Part shown: one piece after another, positions 45,455 through 54,324 of the stretch
Layout of the letters: every line of letters starts with the position of its first letter
How positions within the stretch are numbered: position 1 is the first letter of the stretch
Assembly: GCA_934047225.1 (NCBI GenBank)
Contig: OW203989.1
Location: forward strand, 14,359,977 to 14,423,976
Length of the DNA stretch: 64,000 bases
Direction: 5' to 3'
From: Ypsolopha sequella
Taxonomy: Eukaryota; Arthropoda; Insecta; Lepidoptera; Ypsolophidae
Translations under genes and position numbers: made by a program
The notes under the pieces: generated by a model
The model's input: only the letters and a program-made list of their open reading frames with translations
What the model was told of the DNA's origin: nothing
Databases searched by the model: none

Positions 45455-45575
45455 GGTTTTGACAGACTGACGCAGACAGACGGACAACAATATATAGTGA
45501 TCGTAATATCGTAATATATATAGAGATCATATAAGGGTTCCGATTTTTCATTTTGAGGTACGGAACACTAAAAAA
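45455..45575. mobile_element. family C-like fragment
   Basis: GACTGACGCAGACAGACGG, AAGGGTTCCG and GAGGTACGGAACACTAAAAA. Confidence 0.45.
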
Positions 45576-45894
45576 GGGACACAATGCGTGTTTATCATTT
45601 TTGTTATCATTTTTGCTGCCATATAGAGAATCATTAACATTTAACAAAATGTTATCATTTTTATTATTTTATCATTTTCATTTGAAACAATACAATAATA
45701 CTCAACAACTTTCCTAAAGAAGCTTAATTCTGAGAGGAAAAAATCCCGCTACCCTAATAATTTTGAAAACTCATTGTGATTTTTGTATGGGTTGGTACAA
45801 TTTCATTTCCCTTTTTGAGGTTATATCTCTTTGGGAAAGTATGTCGTATGATCAGTAGATTATGTTTTATTTAAAGATACCTGTTCACTTACAC

Positions 45895-46042
45895 CCGGTT
45901 TAAATGTAGGTATATATGTCTGGAAGAAATCGCTGTAAGTGACAAGGCCGTCAATTTGTTAACATCTTTCATAAGTTTGTTCTTTTACCAGATTTTTTAA
46001 ATTAGTGTACAATAAAGAATATTTGTCTTGTCTTGTCTTGTA
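45895..46042 (+). mobile_element. LINE 3' end with (TCTTG)n tail
   Basis: CTGGAAGAAATCGCTGTAAG and GTGACAAGGCCG lead to GTGTACAATAAAG (about 46009) and a TCTTG pentamer tail. I recall this 3' UTR type as common in moths. Non-coding. Confidence 0.6.
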
Positions 46043-46550
46043 TAAATAGGGACCCAAAAATTATTGTATTATGAATAAAAAAAAAAGATAAGGTTACATA
46101 AAAAAACTACATACCTATCTTATATATAAAGTGCCTAATAATATGGTATAATTAAAAGCATGGAAATTTAATCCTTCAAAAATATATGTATTATACAGAA
46201 AATAAATGTACATAGAACATTAGGCGGTCGTGGGTAAAAAGAAGGGTAGTGCAATTTACATGTTAATCTTTGTGTTGTACAAAATATTTTTTAATTCAAA
46301 TTAATATTTACATAAACATTAGCATCGTAAAAGTATTAGGGTCTATCCATATCATAAGGTAAAGTGCTGTGGGCGGGCGCGCAAAAAGTGAGAGGAAAAC
46401 AATTATAATTAAAACAAAACTTGGCTTAGAACGATTCCGGCCCACATAATTTATGTTCCTACCCTTTTTATTGAATATTAAAACGATAATTTTGGTTGTG
46501 ACTCGTAAATTTAATTATCTTACTTAGATTATAATATTTAAAGTATTTGT

Positions 46551-46593
46551 TTCGAAATATATTTCGGCCAACTTGTGGCCGTCGTCAGTCGAA
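46551..46593 (-). ncRNA. hammerhead-ribozyme-like motif, complete fold
   Basis: Minus-strand order: UUCGA; CUGACGA; C; GGCCA, loop CAAGU, UGGCC; GAA; AUAUAU; U; UCGAA. Helix I (UUCGA/UCGAA) and helix II (GGCCA/UGGCC) are perfect 5-bp helices. AUAUAU is self-complementary and would form helix III only without a loop or between two molecules. The N7 position may be any base, so CUGACGA is allowed. It departs from the standard hammerhead by one extra base (C) before helix II. Total length 43 nt. Confidence 0.55.
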
Positions 46594-46699
46594 TAAGTAA
46601 ATTTAATTAGTAAATTGTGTTTAAGAACTCGCTCCGTATTTTTCTACCGTTTGATGCGAAGTGTTTTTTAAATATTTTTCTCACCTTTACCGTGACGTT

Positions 46700-46927
46700 T
46701 TTATAAAAACCAGGGACATACATCAATTCATATTGGCCGTCTAAATGAAGTCCTAAATTTTATTTGATTGAATTGTTTCTCCTTTGCGAATTATTTTGGT
46801 ACTTAGACATTATGAAGAACTATTCGGAACGGGCTCGTAAGTACCGAAACAATTTGCAAAAGAGAAACAATTCAATCAAATAATTTTAGGCATTCATTGA
46901 AGTGGTGTATGTCCTTGGTTTTTCCAA
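46700..46927. mobile_element. palindromic MITE, about 100-bp arms
   Basis: Left GGGACATACATCAATTCA, TATTTGATTGAATTGTTTC, TTTTGGTACTTA; right GTAAGTACCGAAAC, GAAACAATTCAATCAAATAA, GGTGTATGTCC. The arms are clearly inverted. It covers the start of a K/R-rich ORF (46902-47135) that I do not accept as a gene. Confidence 0.7.
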
Positions 46928-47189
46928 AAAAATCGCGATAAAGGCCAGAAAAATGTTTTACAAATGCTTTGCATCAAAGTTGTCGTCGTCGCGGACCGGG
47001 CTCTTAAGGGCCAGGTTAGGAATTAAAAAATCGAGAAGAAAGAAACATAAAAAAAATGTCTTTTCTAAGATTCTTGCCCTTCTTCCCAAAAAGAATAAAC
47101 GAAGTGGTCGAGTTAAGCATGATTTATTTATGTAGTGTATTTGTACTCATTAATATATTATAATATCAAGAAGAGATTTATTTAAACAT

Positions 47190-47668
47190 ACATCTGGATT
47201 GTAGCTCTAAATGGCAGCGAAAACTGGACTATGACACAAAGATGTAAAGAGAGAGTAGAGGCGTTTGAGATGTGTTGGTGGAGAATGAAAAGGAGAAGTA
47301 GGACGGAAACACTCACAAATTAAGAAGCTCTAAGAAGAATAAGGGAGAGGAGAATGGATATAGAAACGATAGACAACAGGAGAGGAAAGATGGTCGGTCA
47401 CATGCTAACACACGACAACTTTATAATAAACATAGTAGAGAGAAGAATAGAAGGAAAGAGCGGAAAAGGAAGACCAAAAAAGAGCTTTGTAGATCAATTA
47501 AAAGAAGAATTTGGCAATGAACAAAACTCAATGGAGGGAGCTACACTGACAAGAGCCAAGCTCTTAAAAATTTACAACGATTTGTACTTTGATGGATCCG
47601 ACCCACGATCTGTACTGCGATCTATTGTTTTAGCGATAATCCCCCCGATATTACATTTGAGAAGTTAA
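47190..47668 (+). pseudogene. RTE/BovB-type LINE ORF C-terminal remnant
   Basis: The frame reads RCKERVEAFEMCWWRMKRRS, then after a stop at about 47318, RMDIETIDNRRGKMVGHML, NIVERRIEGKSGKGRPKK and SFVDQLKEEF. The pattern 'krl.afEmw.wRrmlri.W......GHilR......ll...iEGkr.rGRpr..wldqik' is diagnostic of the end of RTE-like ORF2. The nonsense codon and absence of RT show a dead fragment. At 47665 the reading runs into TTAAGGCGCTATG, the end of a family F element that has inserted. Confidence 0.75.
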
Positions 47669-48010
47669 GGCGCTATGTAAATAAAATATTTCATGAAATT
47701 CACAAAAAATGTAATCAATTTCTGGTATACATATGCATTTTGACTATATAATCTAAGGTTTTGTTTTTAGAAAACAGGTTTAGATAAATTTTCTTCAGTA
47801 GTATTAATTATGGAAATGAGGTCTTTTTCAACACATTTTTTCTCCTCAAACATATTATTTTATTAGTTGGATTTTAACAATTTTTCGATTTTTGGTTTTG
47901 TAAATTTTGCCAGCTATTTTCAGTAACTTTTTTCTTTTGCCCTGAATCCACACTTTCGCACTGCGCTGTTTTTACGCTGAGAGTGACGGTGATAAAAATA
48001 AAATTACCGA
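47665..48010 (-). mobile_element. TTAA-type element (family F), right end truncated
   Basis: Starts TTAAGGCGCTATGTAAAT and matches 39587-40010 throughout (TGCATTTTGACTATATAATCTA, GCCCTGAATCC, GAGAGTGACGGTGA). No TTAA at the right end. Confidence 0.6.
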
Positions 48011-48202
48011 GCTATTCCTTTGTCTATTCTTTCAATTATTAGATGATTTTTTATTAAAATTCCGCTTTATCATCAATTTTCAAATAATTAATAAATTTTC
48101 AAATAATGATTGATAAAAGAAATTATATTACCTATATAATAACAGTTAGGTACGAGTAGGTCGTATATGTCAACAAAGTTATTAATATATAGGTACAGAA
48201 GA

Positions 48203-48731
48203 GCCACTGAGTGATGGCGCCTATGACGTTTAAATGCCAACAAAGTATCGAAATTATTTATAAGCAAGTGTGGATTAAAAAATATAATACTTCATTGTTG
48301 ATAGTGATGTACTACTTGTTTCGGTTATTATTTTTCGATTTGAATGTTGCTTTATTGTGCAACAGAATTCGTATAGAAACAAAGTTTTTTTTTTTTTATG
48401 GGTCGTCTTTGAGGTCGCCAAGTTACGCAATAATATTTAACTATAAACAAAACAATGACGAAGATAAACTAAACGAAAATAAATGATAGTAAAATACTTT
48501 TTTAGATTTAGATATTTAAACATCTCTTGGGGGCCCCGGGTCACTACACCGCATAGCCCTCCAATAGCTACACCACTGGTTTTGGCACATTTTCCTTTTG
48601 TACCATTATGTTGAATGTTGAATGACGTGTCTAATGTTGAGTAAACTCACACTTGATTTTTATTTTTAACCGAAATTTGAAATGGACCTCATCACTAAAT
48701 GTAGCTGTCATAAGTGCCATCACTCAGTGGC
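48203..48731. mobile_element. inverted-repeat element, possibly hAT-like
   Basis: CCACTGAGTGATGGC at the left and GCCATCACTCAGTGG at the right (48719-48731) are inverted. About 529 bp; no matching 8-bp flanks seen, so hAT membership is uncertain. Within it, 48528-48582 (GGGGCCCCGGGTCAC, TAGCTACACCACTGG) is a fragment of the end of the 27562-28147 type of element. The ORF 48211-48486 has no domain I recognise. Confidence 0.5.
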
Positions 48732-48774
48732 CCTACCTTAATTATGTATGTCGATTATTACAAAGATTAATTAA

Positions 48775-48890
48775 AATAATCGTCAGTGAAAAGCGGGTGT
48801 TCTAAGTGTGGACTGTGACTTGCATTTCAAAGATTACATTTTGGAACACTGACACCCACTTGGGGATTCATGTCGTGACGATTTGAAATT
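48775..48890 (+). mobile_element. SINE 3' fragment
   Basis: TCGTCAGTGAAAAGCGGGTG, GACTTGCATTTCAAAG and GGGGATTCATGTCGTGACG match the 3' half of the SINE copies at 30.9 and 55.3 kb. Confidence 0.6.
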
Positions 48891-48956
48891 TAAATGTACA
48901 GGTCTTACAGGAACCAATGTAGGATCAAAACGATTTTTTTTCTGTTTCCCTATAAG

Positions 48957-49166
48957 AGCGGTGTAGCAGCCGGATTGTGAAAATTTAAACCCACTTTATT
49001 CTAATAAGTAAATTTAAAACTGTAAAATTCTAATTTACAAAAACCAATGGAAACTTTGCGATGAGAGTTTACACAATACATAGGTTAAACGTTTTGTTGA
49101 GGAACTATTGAGAAAATTGATTAAATTGAAAAAGGCGGCTTTTTCGCAATCCGGCTGCTAAACTGC
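48957..49166. mobile_element. GCAGCCGG inverted-repeat element
   Basis: GCGGTGTAGCAGCCGGATTG at the left and CAATCCGGCTGCTAAACTGC at the right form inverted termini of about 26 bp around 160 bp. The end of a related copy is at 28155. Confidence 0.65.
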
Positions 49167-49168
49167 TT

Positions 49169-49629
49169 TTAAGGCCCTTAATACCGCCAAATGGGTACTT
49201 TCTAAAGCCTACTCCTCTTTTATGGCCAAAAAATGTATTATGGATTATCAACTCTAGGACAACATAATTGCAACATTTTTCATTTTCGTACCACCAAAAC
49301 TTCTATATGAAAAATTGTTTCAACTGAATGGTGTTTTTAGGCTTGAATTTCCTACTGCTCCTAAGCGGTTTAGGTGATTTAATTCATTTATGCTTTGATA
49401 AATAGATAAATTTGATAGCTATAAATATAACATAGAATTATTCAATCTAACAATGACGCCCATGTGAAAAATATTATTTTCTCCTATTTTGCCCTTTCAA
49501 GGACGCAGCGAGCGTCGTAACAGCCACCACGCATTGTGCACTGATTTGAACGTTATTTCAATGTCGTTTCCGTCGATATTCATACAGACAAACATCGAGC
49601 TGCTAATTTGGCGACGGTAATCGCCTTAA
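49169..49629 (+). mobile_element. TTAA-bounded element (family E), 461 bp
   Basis: Starts TTAAGGCCCTTAATACCGCC and ends GGCGACGGTAATCGCCTTAA. Similar along its length to 14537-14986 (reverse) and 53919-54324. Internal landmarks: GGGTACTTTCTAAAGCCTAC, CCACCAAAACTTCT, AGCGAGCGTCGTAACAGCC. It directly adjoins the previous inverted-repeat element. No ORF. Confidence 0.75.
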
Positions 49630-50176
49630 GCCAGTTGGAGTCTCAATTTTTCGCTTAGTTTGTTCAGTTCATAGCTTCATGAATAAGAGAGCATGTTGCT
49701 GCTAGCCAAAGGAAAGCTTTGCTATTTTCATCGGAAACTTGGCATGAGAGTTGCCAGTTCAAGGGTTTTTCCGAAAGTTCAGTGATTTACTGAGGTGTAT
49801 ACTTACATGCTATAAACTAGCCAGCTAGCAGCAAAGCTGTGAATATTTTTGTACTAAGCAGCAGTTGCAAATTACATTTTTAGTTTTTATTTTCATATAT
49901 GAAATTGATTTTGTTTTGTGTATGTTTTTATTATTTATATTTGGCATTTATCAAATAAAAAGTGCAATTTAGCAACTTTTTTAAATGTCTTTTATTTCAG
50001 CTGTGTTTGTATGTCAAAAACTTTATCTATTTTACTACTATTTTACAAATCGGACACAAATTCTATTTTGAGATTTTCAATGAAGTGAAAGTATAATTAA
50101 AATAAAATACAATAAAAAATGAATTTAGTTATTTATACATATCTAAATAATAGCCTTTTAATTATTTCATTTTTAT
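49630..50176. other. AT-rich sequence, no recognised feature
   Basis: No gene or repeat recognised. Confidence 0.35.
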
Positions 50177-50308
50177 ATCACTAAGTGAATGCAGTGGAAA
50201 TGCGTTCCTTACGTAGTATGTGTGGTTTAACATTGAATGACAGAGTGAAAAATAACAATAAACGGTCCGGTTGCGGCCTGAAAGATGATTTAGTGACTAG
50301 AATAGAAA
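50177..50308 (+). pseudogene. RTE-type LINE ORF fragment
   Basis: MNAVEMRSLRSMCGLTLNDR then CGLKDDLVTRIETG matches the RTE-like block 'vnAvEMrsLRsmcGvs..DR.rN..iR.rCGlkedvvtriekg'. The coding match stops abruptly at AAACCGGCC (50306), where a family C repeat begins, so the rest was displaced or deleted by that insertion. Confidence 0.7.
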
Positions 50309-50599
50309 CCGGCCAAGTGCGAGTCGGACTCGCGCACGAAGGGTTCCGTACCATTATCTATGGTGTCCGTTTTAAATGAATAGTCAAACCGTGTTATTCT
50401 GAATTTGTTCTTTATCATTGACCACAATATATTTGTGTACACTCTTAAGGCATTTTGCTTATGGGGAACTGACCGTCTCCTTTCAACTGTCTAACTATCA
50501 CGTTTCATTAGATACAGCCTGGTGACAGATGGACAGACGGACAGCGGAGTCTTAGTAATAGGGTCCCGTTGATTACCCTTTGGGTACAGACCCTAAAAA
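50306..50599 (+). mobile_element. GGTTCCGTACC repeat (family C), well-preserved copy
   Basis: AAACCGGCCAAGTGCGAGTC, GGACTCGCGCACGAAGGG, TTCCGTACCATT, then TAACTATCACG, GATACAGCCTGGTGACAG, GACAGACGGACAGCGGAG, TAGGGTCCCG and GGGTACAGACCCTAAAAA. About 290 bp, non-coding. Confidence 0.75.
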
Positions 50600-50883
50600 T
50601 GGATGGACACAAATGTCTCGTTATGTTTTACTCGTAGTTACACGAGTATCTTATAGTATATGTACACCAAGCAGAAATACAGTTTTATTTTGTTGCATGG
50701 CAACACAACAGCTTCGCATCTAGGGAGATGGTTTTCTTAACTAACTAATTAAACAGAATTTCAAATTCACCACTTCAATAATTTACTTCTTACTTGTAAC
50801 CAAGTAATATTAACTTTTGTTGCAGTTTCCATCGAGACTTTCAAAGTGGATGAACAGGGATGAAACTATATGTGTGTATATTT

Positions 50884-50998
50884 TTATAAGCATTAAAACA
50901 ATAAAAAAATATTATTCGATATATTTCGACCTCGGTATGGAGCCGTCATCAGTCGAAAGGTATCGAAAAAACTTTTTTTATTGTTTTAATGCTAATAA
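50884..50998. mobile_element. short inverted-repeat element containing a hammerhead-like motif
   Basis: AGCATTAAAACAATAAAAAA at the left and TTTTTTATTGTTTTAATGCT at the right form a 20-21-bp perfect inverted repeat about 60-70 bp apart, with the ribozyme-like motif at the centre. In RNA, this repeat would act as a distal extension of helix I. The ORF 50817-51002 is incidental. Confidence 0.65.
50915..50957 (-). ncRNA. hammerhead-ribozyme-like motif, complete fold
   Basis: Minus-strand order: UUCGA; CUGAUGA; C; GGCUC, loop CAUACC, GAGGUC; GAA; AUAU; A; UCGAA. Helix I is identical to that at 46551-46593. Helix II pairs with one G-U and one bulged G. AUAU is a self-complementary helix III. The invariant core CUGAUGA and GAA are intact; the extra C between core and helix II is the one departure. 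Total 43 nt. Confidence 0.55.
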
Positions 50999-51179
50999 AT
51001 AAAAAAAGAAATAAATAAAGCTTATAAAAGCAAAATATAACATATTTCTATTTTTACAACATTTTTATAAATATACACAAATGAGACACATATTAAATAT
51101 ATGTGATAAGAATTAAGATATATTTCGGGCCGTGTGTTATATATTTAAAATATAAGGACCAAGGTTGTCTTACATACAT

Positions 51180-51482
51180 TTTCAATGCATGTGCTCGTAA
51201 AGGCCCCCTTTTTATGCATCAAAACCGAACAAAAAGTCGATTATTTTGCCCTAGGTCTTTATTATTATTTTTTTTTAATTTATTTACAATGGTTGGCTAA
51301 CCTGAAGACTTTCCTGTGTACCATAGATGTTATACTTTTTTTCCACTGTTTAACGGCTCTGGATACAGTCCTTTTGAGCCAATTATAATTTAAAGTTCAC
51401 AAAATTATATTTGTTTTATTTCCTCACACTATCAATCGTCCTCGTAATTTATTCCTTTGCGCCCTTGTAGCATAAACTACTA
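51180..51482 (-). mobile_element. family D repeat, copy 4
   Basis: Reverse complement of the tail and part of the head of the copies at 10.2 and 23-24 kb: AAAACCGAACAAAAAGTCG, GTACCATAGATGTTATAC, TGTTTAACGGCTCTGG, and TTGTAGCATAAACTACTATT at the far end. The hairpin head is largely deleted. The two ORFs inside are incidental. Confidence 0.75.
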
Positions 51483-51619
51483 TTATACATACGAATCCTT
51501 ACGCGTGTCTCCTACAGGAGTATAGGTAGTATTTAAAACTAAATATTACTAACCAACAGATAAATCATACAACAGGTGAATGAATATACTTGCACTCGTT
51601 TCACACTTTATAAGCTTAT

Positions 51620-51662
51620 TAAACCCGACCGGTTTCGGTTTTACACCATCATCAAGGGTTTA
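51620..51662 (-). ncRNA. hammerhead-ribozyme-like motif (left arm)
   Basis: Minus-strand order: UAAACCC; UUGAUGA; U; GGU, loop GUAAA, ACC; GAA; ACCGGU; C; GGGUUUA. Helix I is a perfect 7 bp; helix II is 3 bp; ACCGGU is a perfect palindrome for a loopless helix III, placing C at the cleavage-site position after GU. Departures: C3 equivalent is U, and one extra base before helix II. Total 43 nt. Confidence 0.55.
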
Positions 51663-51955
51663 GTTAGACTACTTGGATTTTATTCCGTGCAATAAATAAT
51701 GTAGTAAACAGTAAAGTATGTCGTTTATCAATGTCAGTTAAACATTTTCACATTTTCATGGTTATAATTGAAGTTCATAATTAATTCTAATTATTCCCTA
51801 CTTTTTCTGCAGGTAATGTTGTTCTACCATACCCACTATTTCCCCATAATCTCAATGCTATTCCACGTACAATTTAACTTGTCATTGATTAACGACATAC
51901 TTCGCTGTTTACTATATCATTTATTGCACGGAATAACATCCAATCAGTCTAACTA

Positions 51956-51994
51956 AACCCTTGATGATGGTGTAAAACCGAAACCGGTCGGGTT
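51956..51994 (+). ncRNA. hammerhead-ribozyme-like motif (right arm)
   Basis: Plus-strand order: AACCC (51956-51960); UUGAUGA; U; GGU, loop GUAAA, ACC; GAA (51980-51982); ACCGGU; C (51989); GGGUU. It is the mirror-arm partner of the motif at 51620-51662, with helix I shortened to 5 bp by one base change. Core, palindromic helix III and cleavage-site base are the same. Confidence 0.55.
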
Positions 51995-52052
51995 AAATAA
52001 GCTTATAAACTGTGAAACGAGTGCAAGTGTATTTATTCACCATGTTGTTATC

Positions 52053-52496
52053 TAAGGGCCGAGATTGTTCGCTAAAACTGAGCGCGCAATCCAGCGTGTA
52101 CAAAACGCATGTGCACGATTTTGTTTTGTTATTCCGAAGCGAGGTCATGTGACACCCTTTTTAAACCAAAAAGGGATTTTAAAGATGTCAGCCCGCAGGA
52201 AATTACACCTGGCTTGTTTAGTGCATCGTGTTATACATAGCAAGAGACCGACGTACCTTTATTCGAAATTTATTTGGAAGAGAGATTGTCATACACATGT
52301 TTATACTCGAAGTAGGGAAACAAGTAAAATTATTATACCTAGACACAGAACCAAAGGCTATAAAGGTTGTTTTAAATATGCGGCGTCCAAGATCTGGAAC
52401 GATCTACCTCCACCATTGCATGAGGAGATGAAAACTAAGAATTTTAAATTACACGTAAAGAAAATTTTCTTTGATTTACAAAATCTCATTTAGTAT
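52053..52496 (+). pseudogene. LINE ORF2 C-terminal fragment
   Basis: From 52065 the frame is open to the stop after 52493: ERAIQRVQNACARFCFVIPK, RGHVTPFLNQKGILKMSARR, KLHLACLVHRVIHSKRPTYL, FKYAASKIWNDLPPPLHEEM and FKLHVKKIFFDL. This is the region downstream of reverse transcriptase in CR1/Jockey-group ORF2 ('iq..qNaCvRfif...r..hitp.l...L....R...h....v.ki.....P.YL' through 'WN.LP...'). RT and endonuclease are missing, so it is a 5'-truncated insertion of a different family from the intact LINE at 3-7 kb. It begins right at the end of the ribozyme-bearing element. Confidence 0.75.
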
Positions 52497-52643
52497 AGTA
52501 GCCGCTTAATAAAATACCTTCAGTGTCGTTATAATTCGTTAATTAATTTTCAATTGTATTTTTAGATTTATATTTATTTATTAATGATGATGTACAAGCT
52601 GCCTGCAAAAAAAAAAAAAAAAATGTTTTATGTTTATGTTTAG
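52497..52643 (+). mobile_element. 3' UTR and (TTTATG)n tail of the truncated LINE
   Basis: A short 3' UTR leads to an A run (about 52607-52623) followed by TTTTATGTTTATGTTTA. The same tail order closes the fragment at 11156-11756. Confidence 0.6.
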
Positions 52644-52852
52644 TGCGTGTACAGGGACAGGCCGAAAACCAGCGCTGTGTTGCTGCTCGATAGCTCACAG
52701 CAGATGCTGAGTCTGCCCCTTTTCGTCACATTTTGTAGTATATTATATAATTGTTTTCTTGTAAGTTTAGTTTTTATGTTATTTTTATGTATTTCCGTAT
52801 TTTATTGGTGACGAATAAATTTCATTTTCTTTCTTTCTTTCTTTCTTTCTAA
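52644..52852 (+). mobile_element. retroelement 3' end with (TTTC)n tail
   Basis: GCTGCTCGATAGCTCACAGC and CTGAGTCTGCCCC lead to TGACGAATAAATTTC and a TTTC repeat (52826-52851). The inverse of this end is seen at 38855-38900. Confidence 0.5.
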
Positions 52853-53552
52853 GTTTCACCAAGTGCGACAGTCGCAAGTATTAATCACATAAATCATACG
52901 TTTAGGGCGCGTTATTCCTGAAATCGAGCACCTCATTTTGCATCAAGTAGAACTGAACTCTATGAGCTTTCATTATATGTAGTTTAAAATAGCGCGCTCT
53001 GAGCCGTAGCTGTTACGACAACCGAAACATCGCGCGCTCTTAAAAAACACGTTTTTCGCTCAAAAAACGTTTTTAGGGTAAACATTTCAGAAAACTATTC
53101 ACAAAAACACTCACTAAATTACATTTTCCTTAATTTCCTGTAATTTTCCTACGATTTGGTAATGTAAATTTTATATAAAACGAAAAAACATGAAAAGTCG
53201 ACCCAAGTTTCGTTTTTTTTTTTCGATCAAGCAAAGTATAACGTATCGCGTTATGAACTAAAAACAATCTGCAAAAAGAATGTACCTAAAATAAATTTTT
53301 TTTCAGACACAAAATATTACAATTACACGGTTTAAAATGAATTAGAAAAGAGGCAAATTTAGGATAAGCCCCCCTTAAAAAATACTTTTTGCAAGTACCT
53401 ACTTATTACAATTGCAATAAGACTAAAAAACAGGCCTACGGAACTTTCCATGATGGAACAAGGAGGGTACACGTACGAATTATCAATTATACACACCACT
53501 CTAGTGTATTTGTATTTGGTCTACTGTATACTCAACTGATGCCGGATAGAGA
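52853..53552. other. sequence without recognised features
   Basis: A region with GCGCGCTCT words (52990-53045) and T/A runs. No gene or repeat pair was found. Confidence 0.35.
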
Positions 53553-53606
53553 TCGGAAAACCGGCCCAGGGTGAGTCGGGCCTCGCTCTTTTAGGGTTCC
53601 GTACAT
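53553..53606 (+). mobile_element. family C end fragment
   Basis: AAAACCGGCCCAGGGTGAGTC, GGGCCTCGCTC and TTAGGGTTCCGTAC. Confidence 0.55.
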
Positions 53607-53918
53607 ATGACCAATTATTTCAAACTAAATATTTATTTAATTTTAGGTAATGCTCTAATTCTGCCAGACGTAAAAACTGCAAAATTAAGTTGGGTGAGTA
53701 TTCGGGGACGTAACCCTACATTATAAATCGGCATTTCTAGTATTTGTTGTTTAAATACAGCGTATGATACATAATATTAATATACAGACATTTCCAATTC
53801 CTACCTGCTTTGCCCTTTGAGATAGACCCGTAATAAAAATGGTCTAAGAATGACAACTTTGAGATCATCCCATTTTTTAATTTTTCAAGATAAAACAAAA
53901 TATTTATTTATACTCTAC

Positions 53919-54324
53919 TTAAGGGCCTTACTATTGCCAAATGGGTACTTTCTAAAGCCTACTCCTCGTTTATGGCGAAACCAAAAATAATGAAAAACTT
54001 CATTATGAATAATAATCAACTCTTAGACAACATATACAACATTTTTCTTTTTCATACCACCAAAACTTCTACATGAAATATTGTTTTAACTGAATGGTGT
54101 TTTTTGGCTTGAATGCATTTATGCTTTGATAAATAGATAAACTTGATATCTATAAAAATAACATAACATTATTCAATCGAACAATCACGTCCTAGTGAAA
54201 AGTATAATTTTCTCCTATTTCGCCCTATCAAGGACACAGCGAGCGTCGTAACAGCCACTATGCATTGCGCGCTGATATGAACGTTATTTCAATGTTGTTT
54301 CCGTTGATATTCGTACCGACAAAT
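53919..54324 (+). mobile_element. TTAA-type element (family E), right end truncated
   Basis: Starts TTAAGGGCCTTACTATTGCC and runs parallel to 49169-49629 up to TTGATATTCGTACCGACAAAT; the final TCGCCTTAA is absent. Confidence 0.7.

Larger units (their letters stand above)
51567..52050. mobile_element. inverted-repeat element with a hammerhead-like motif in each arm
   Basis: Arms of about 150 bp (51573-51721 and 51894-52041) are near-identical in reverse complement: ACTTGCACTCGTTTCACA, TTATAAGCTTATT, ACCCGACCGGTTTCGG, GTTAGACT, TTATTCCGTGCAATAAAT. About 170 bp lie between. Each arm holds one ribozyme-like motif, the left on the minus strand and the right on the plus strand, so both read outward. 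No protein is encoded (51768-51956 shows nothing recognisable). Confidence 0.75.

Noticed and set aside
46902..47135. K/R-rich 77-residue ORF resembling a small basic protein
   Set aside because: It starts inside the right arm of a palindromic MITE, has no recognisable domain, and its basic composition follows from A-rich sequence.
50185..50379. Complete small gene of 64 residues
   Set aside because: Only the first 40 or so residues match an RTE-type LINE; the rest is translated family C repeat.
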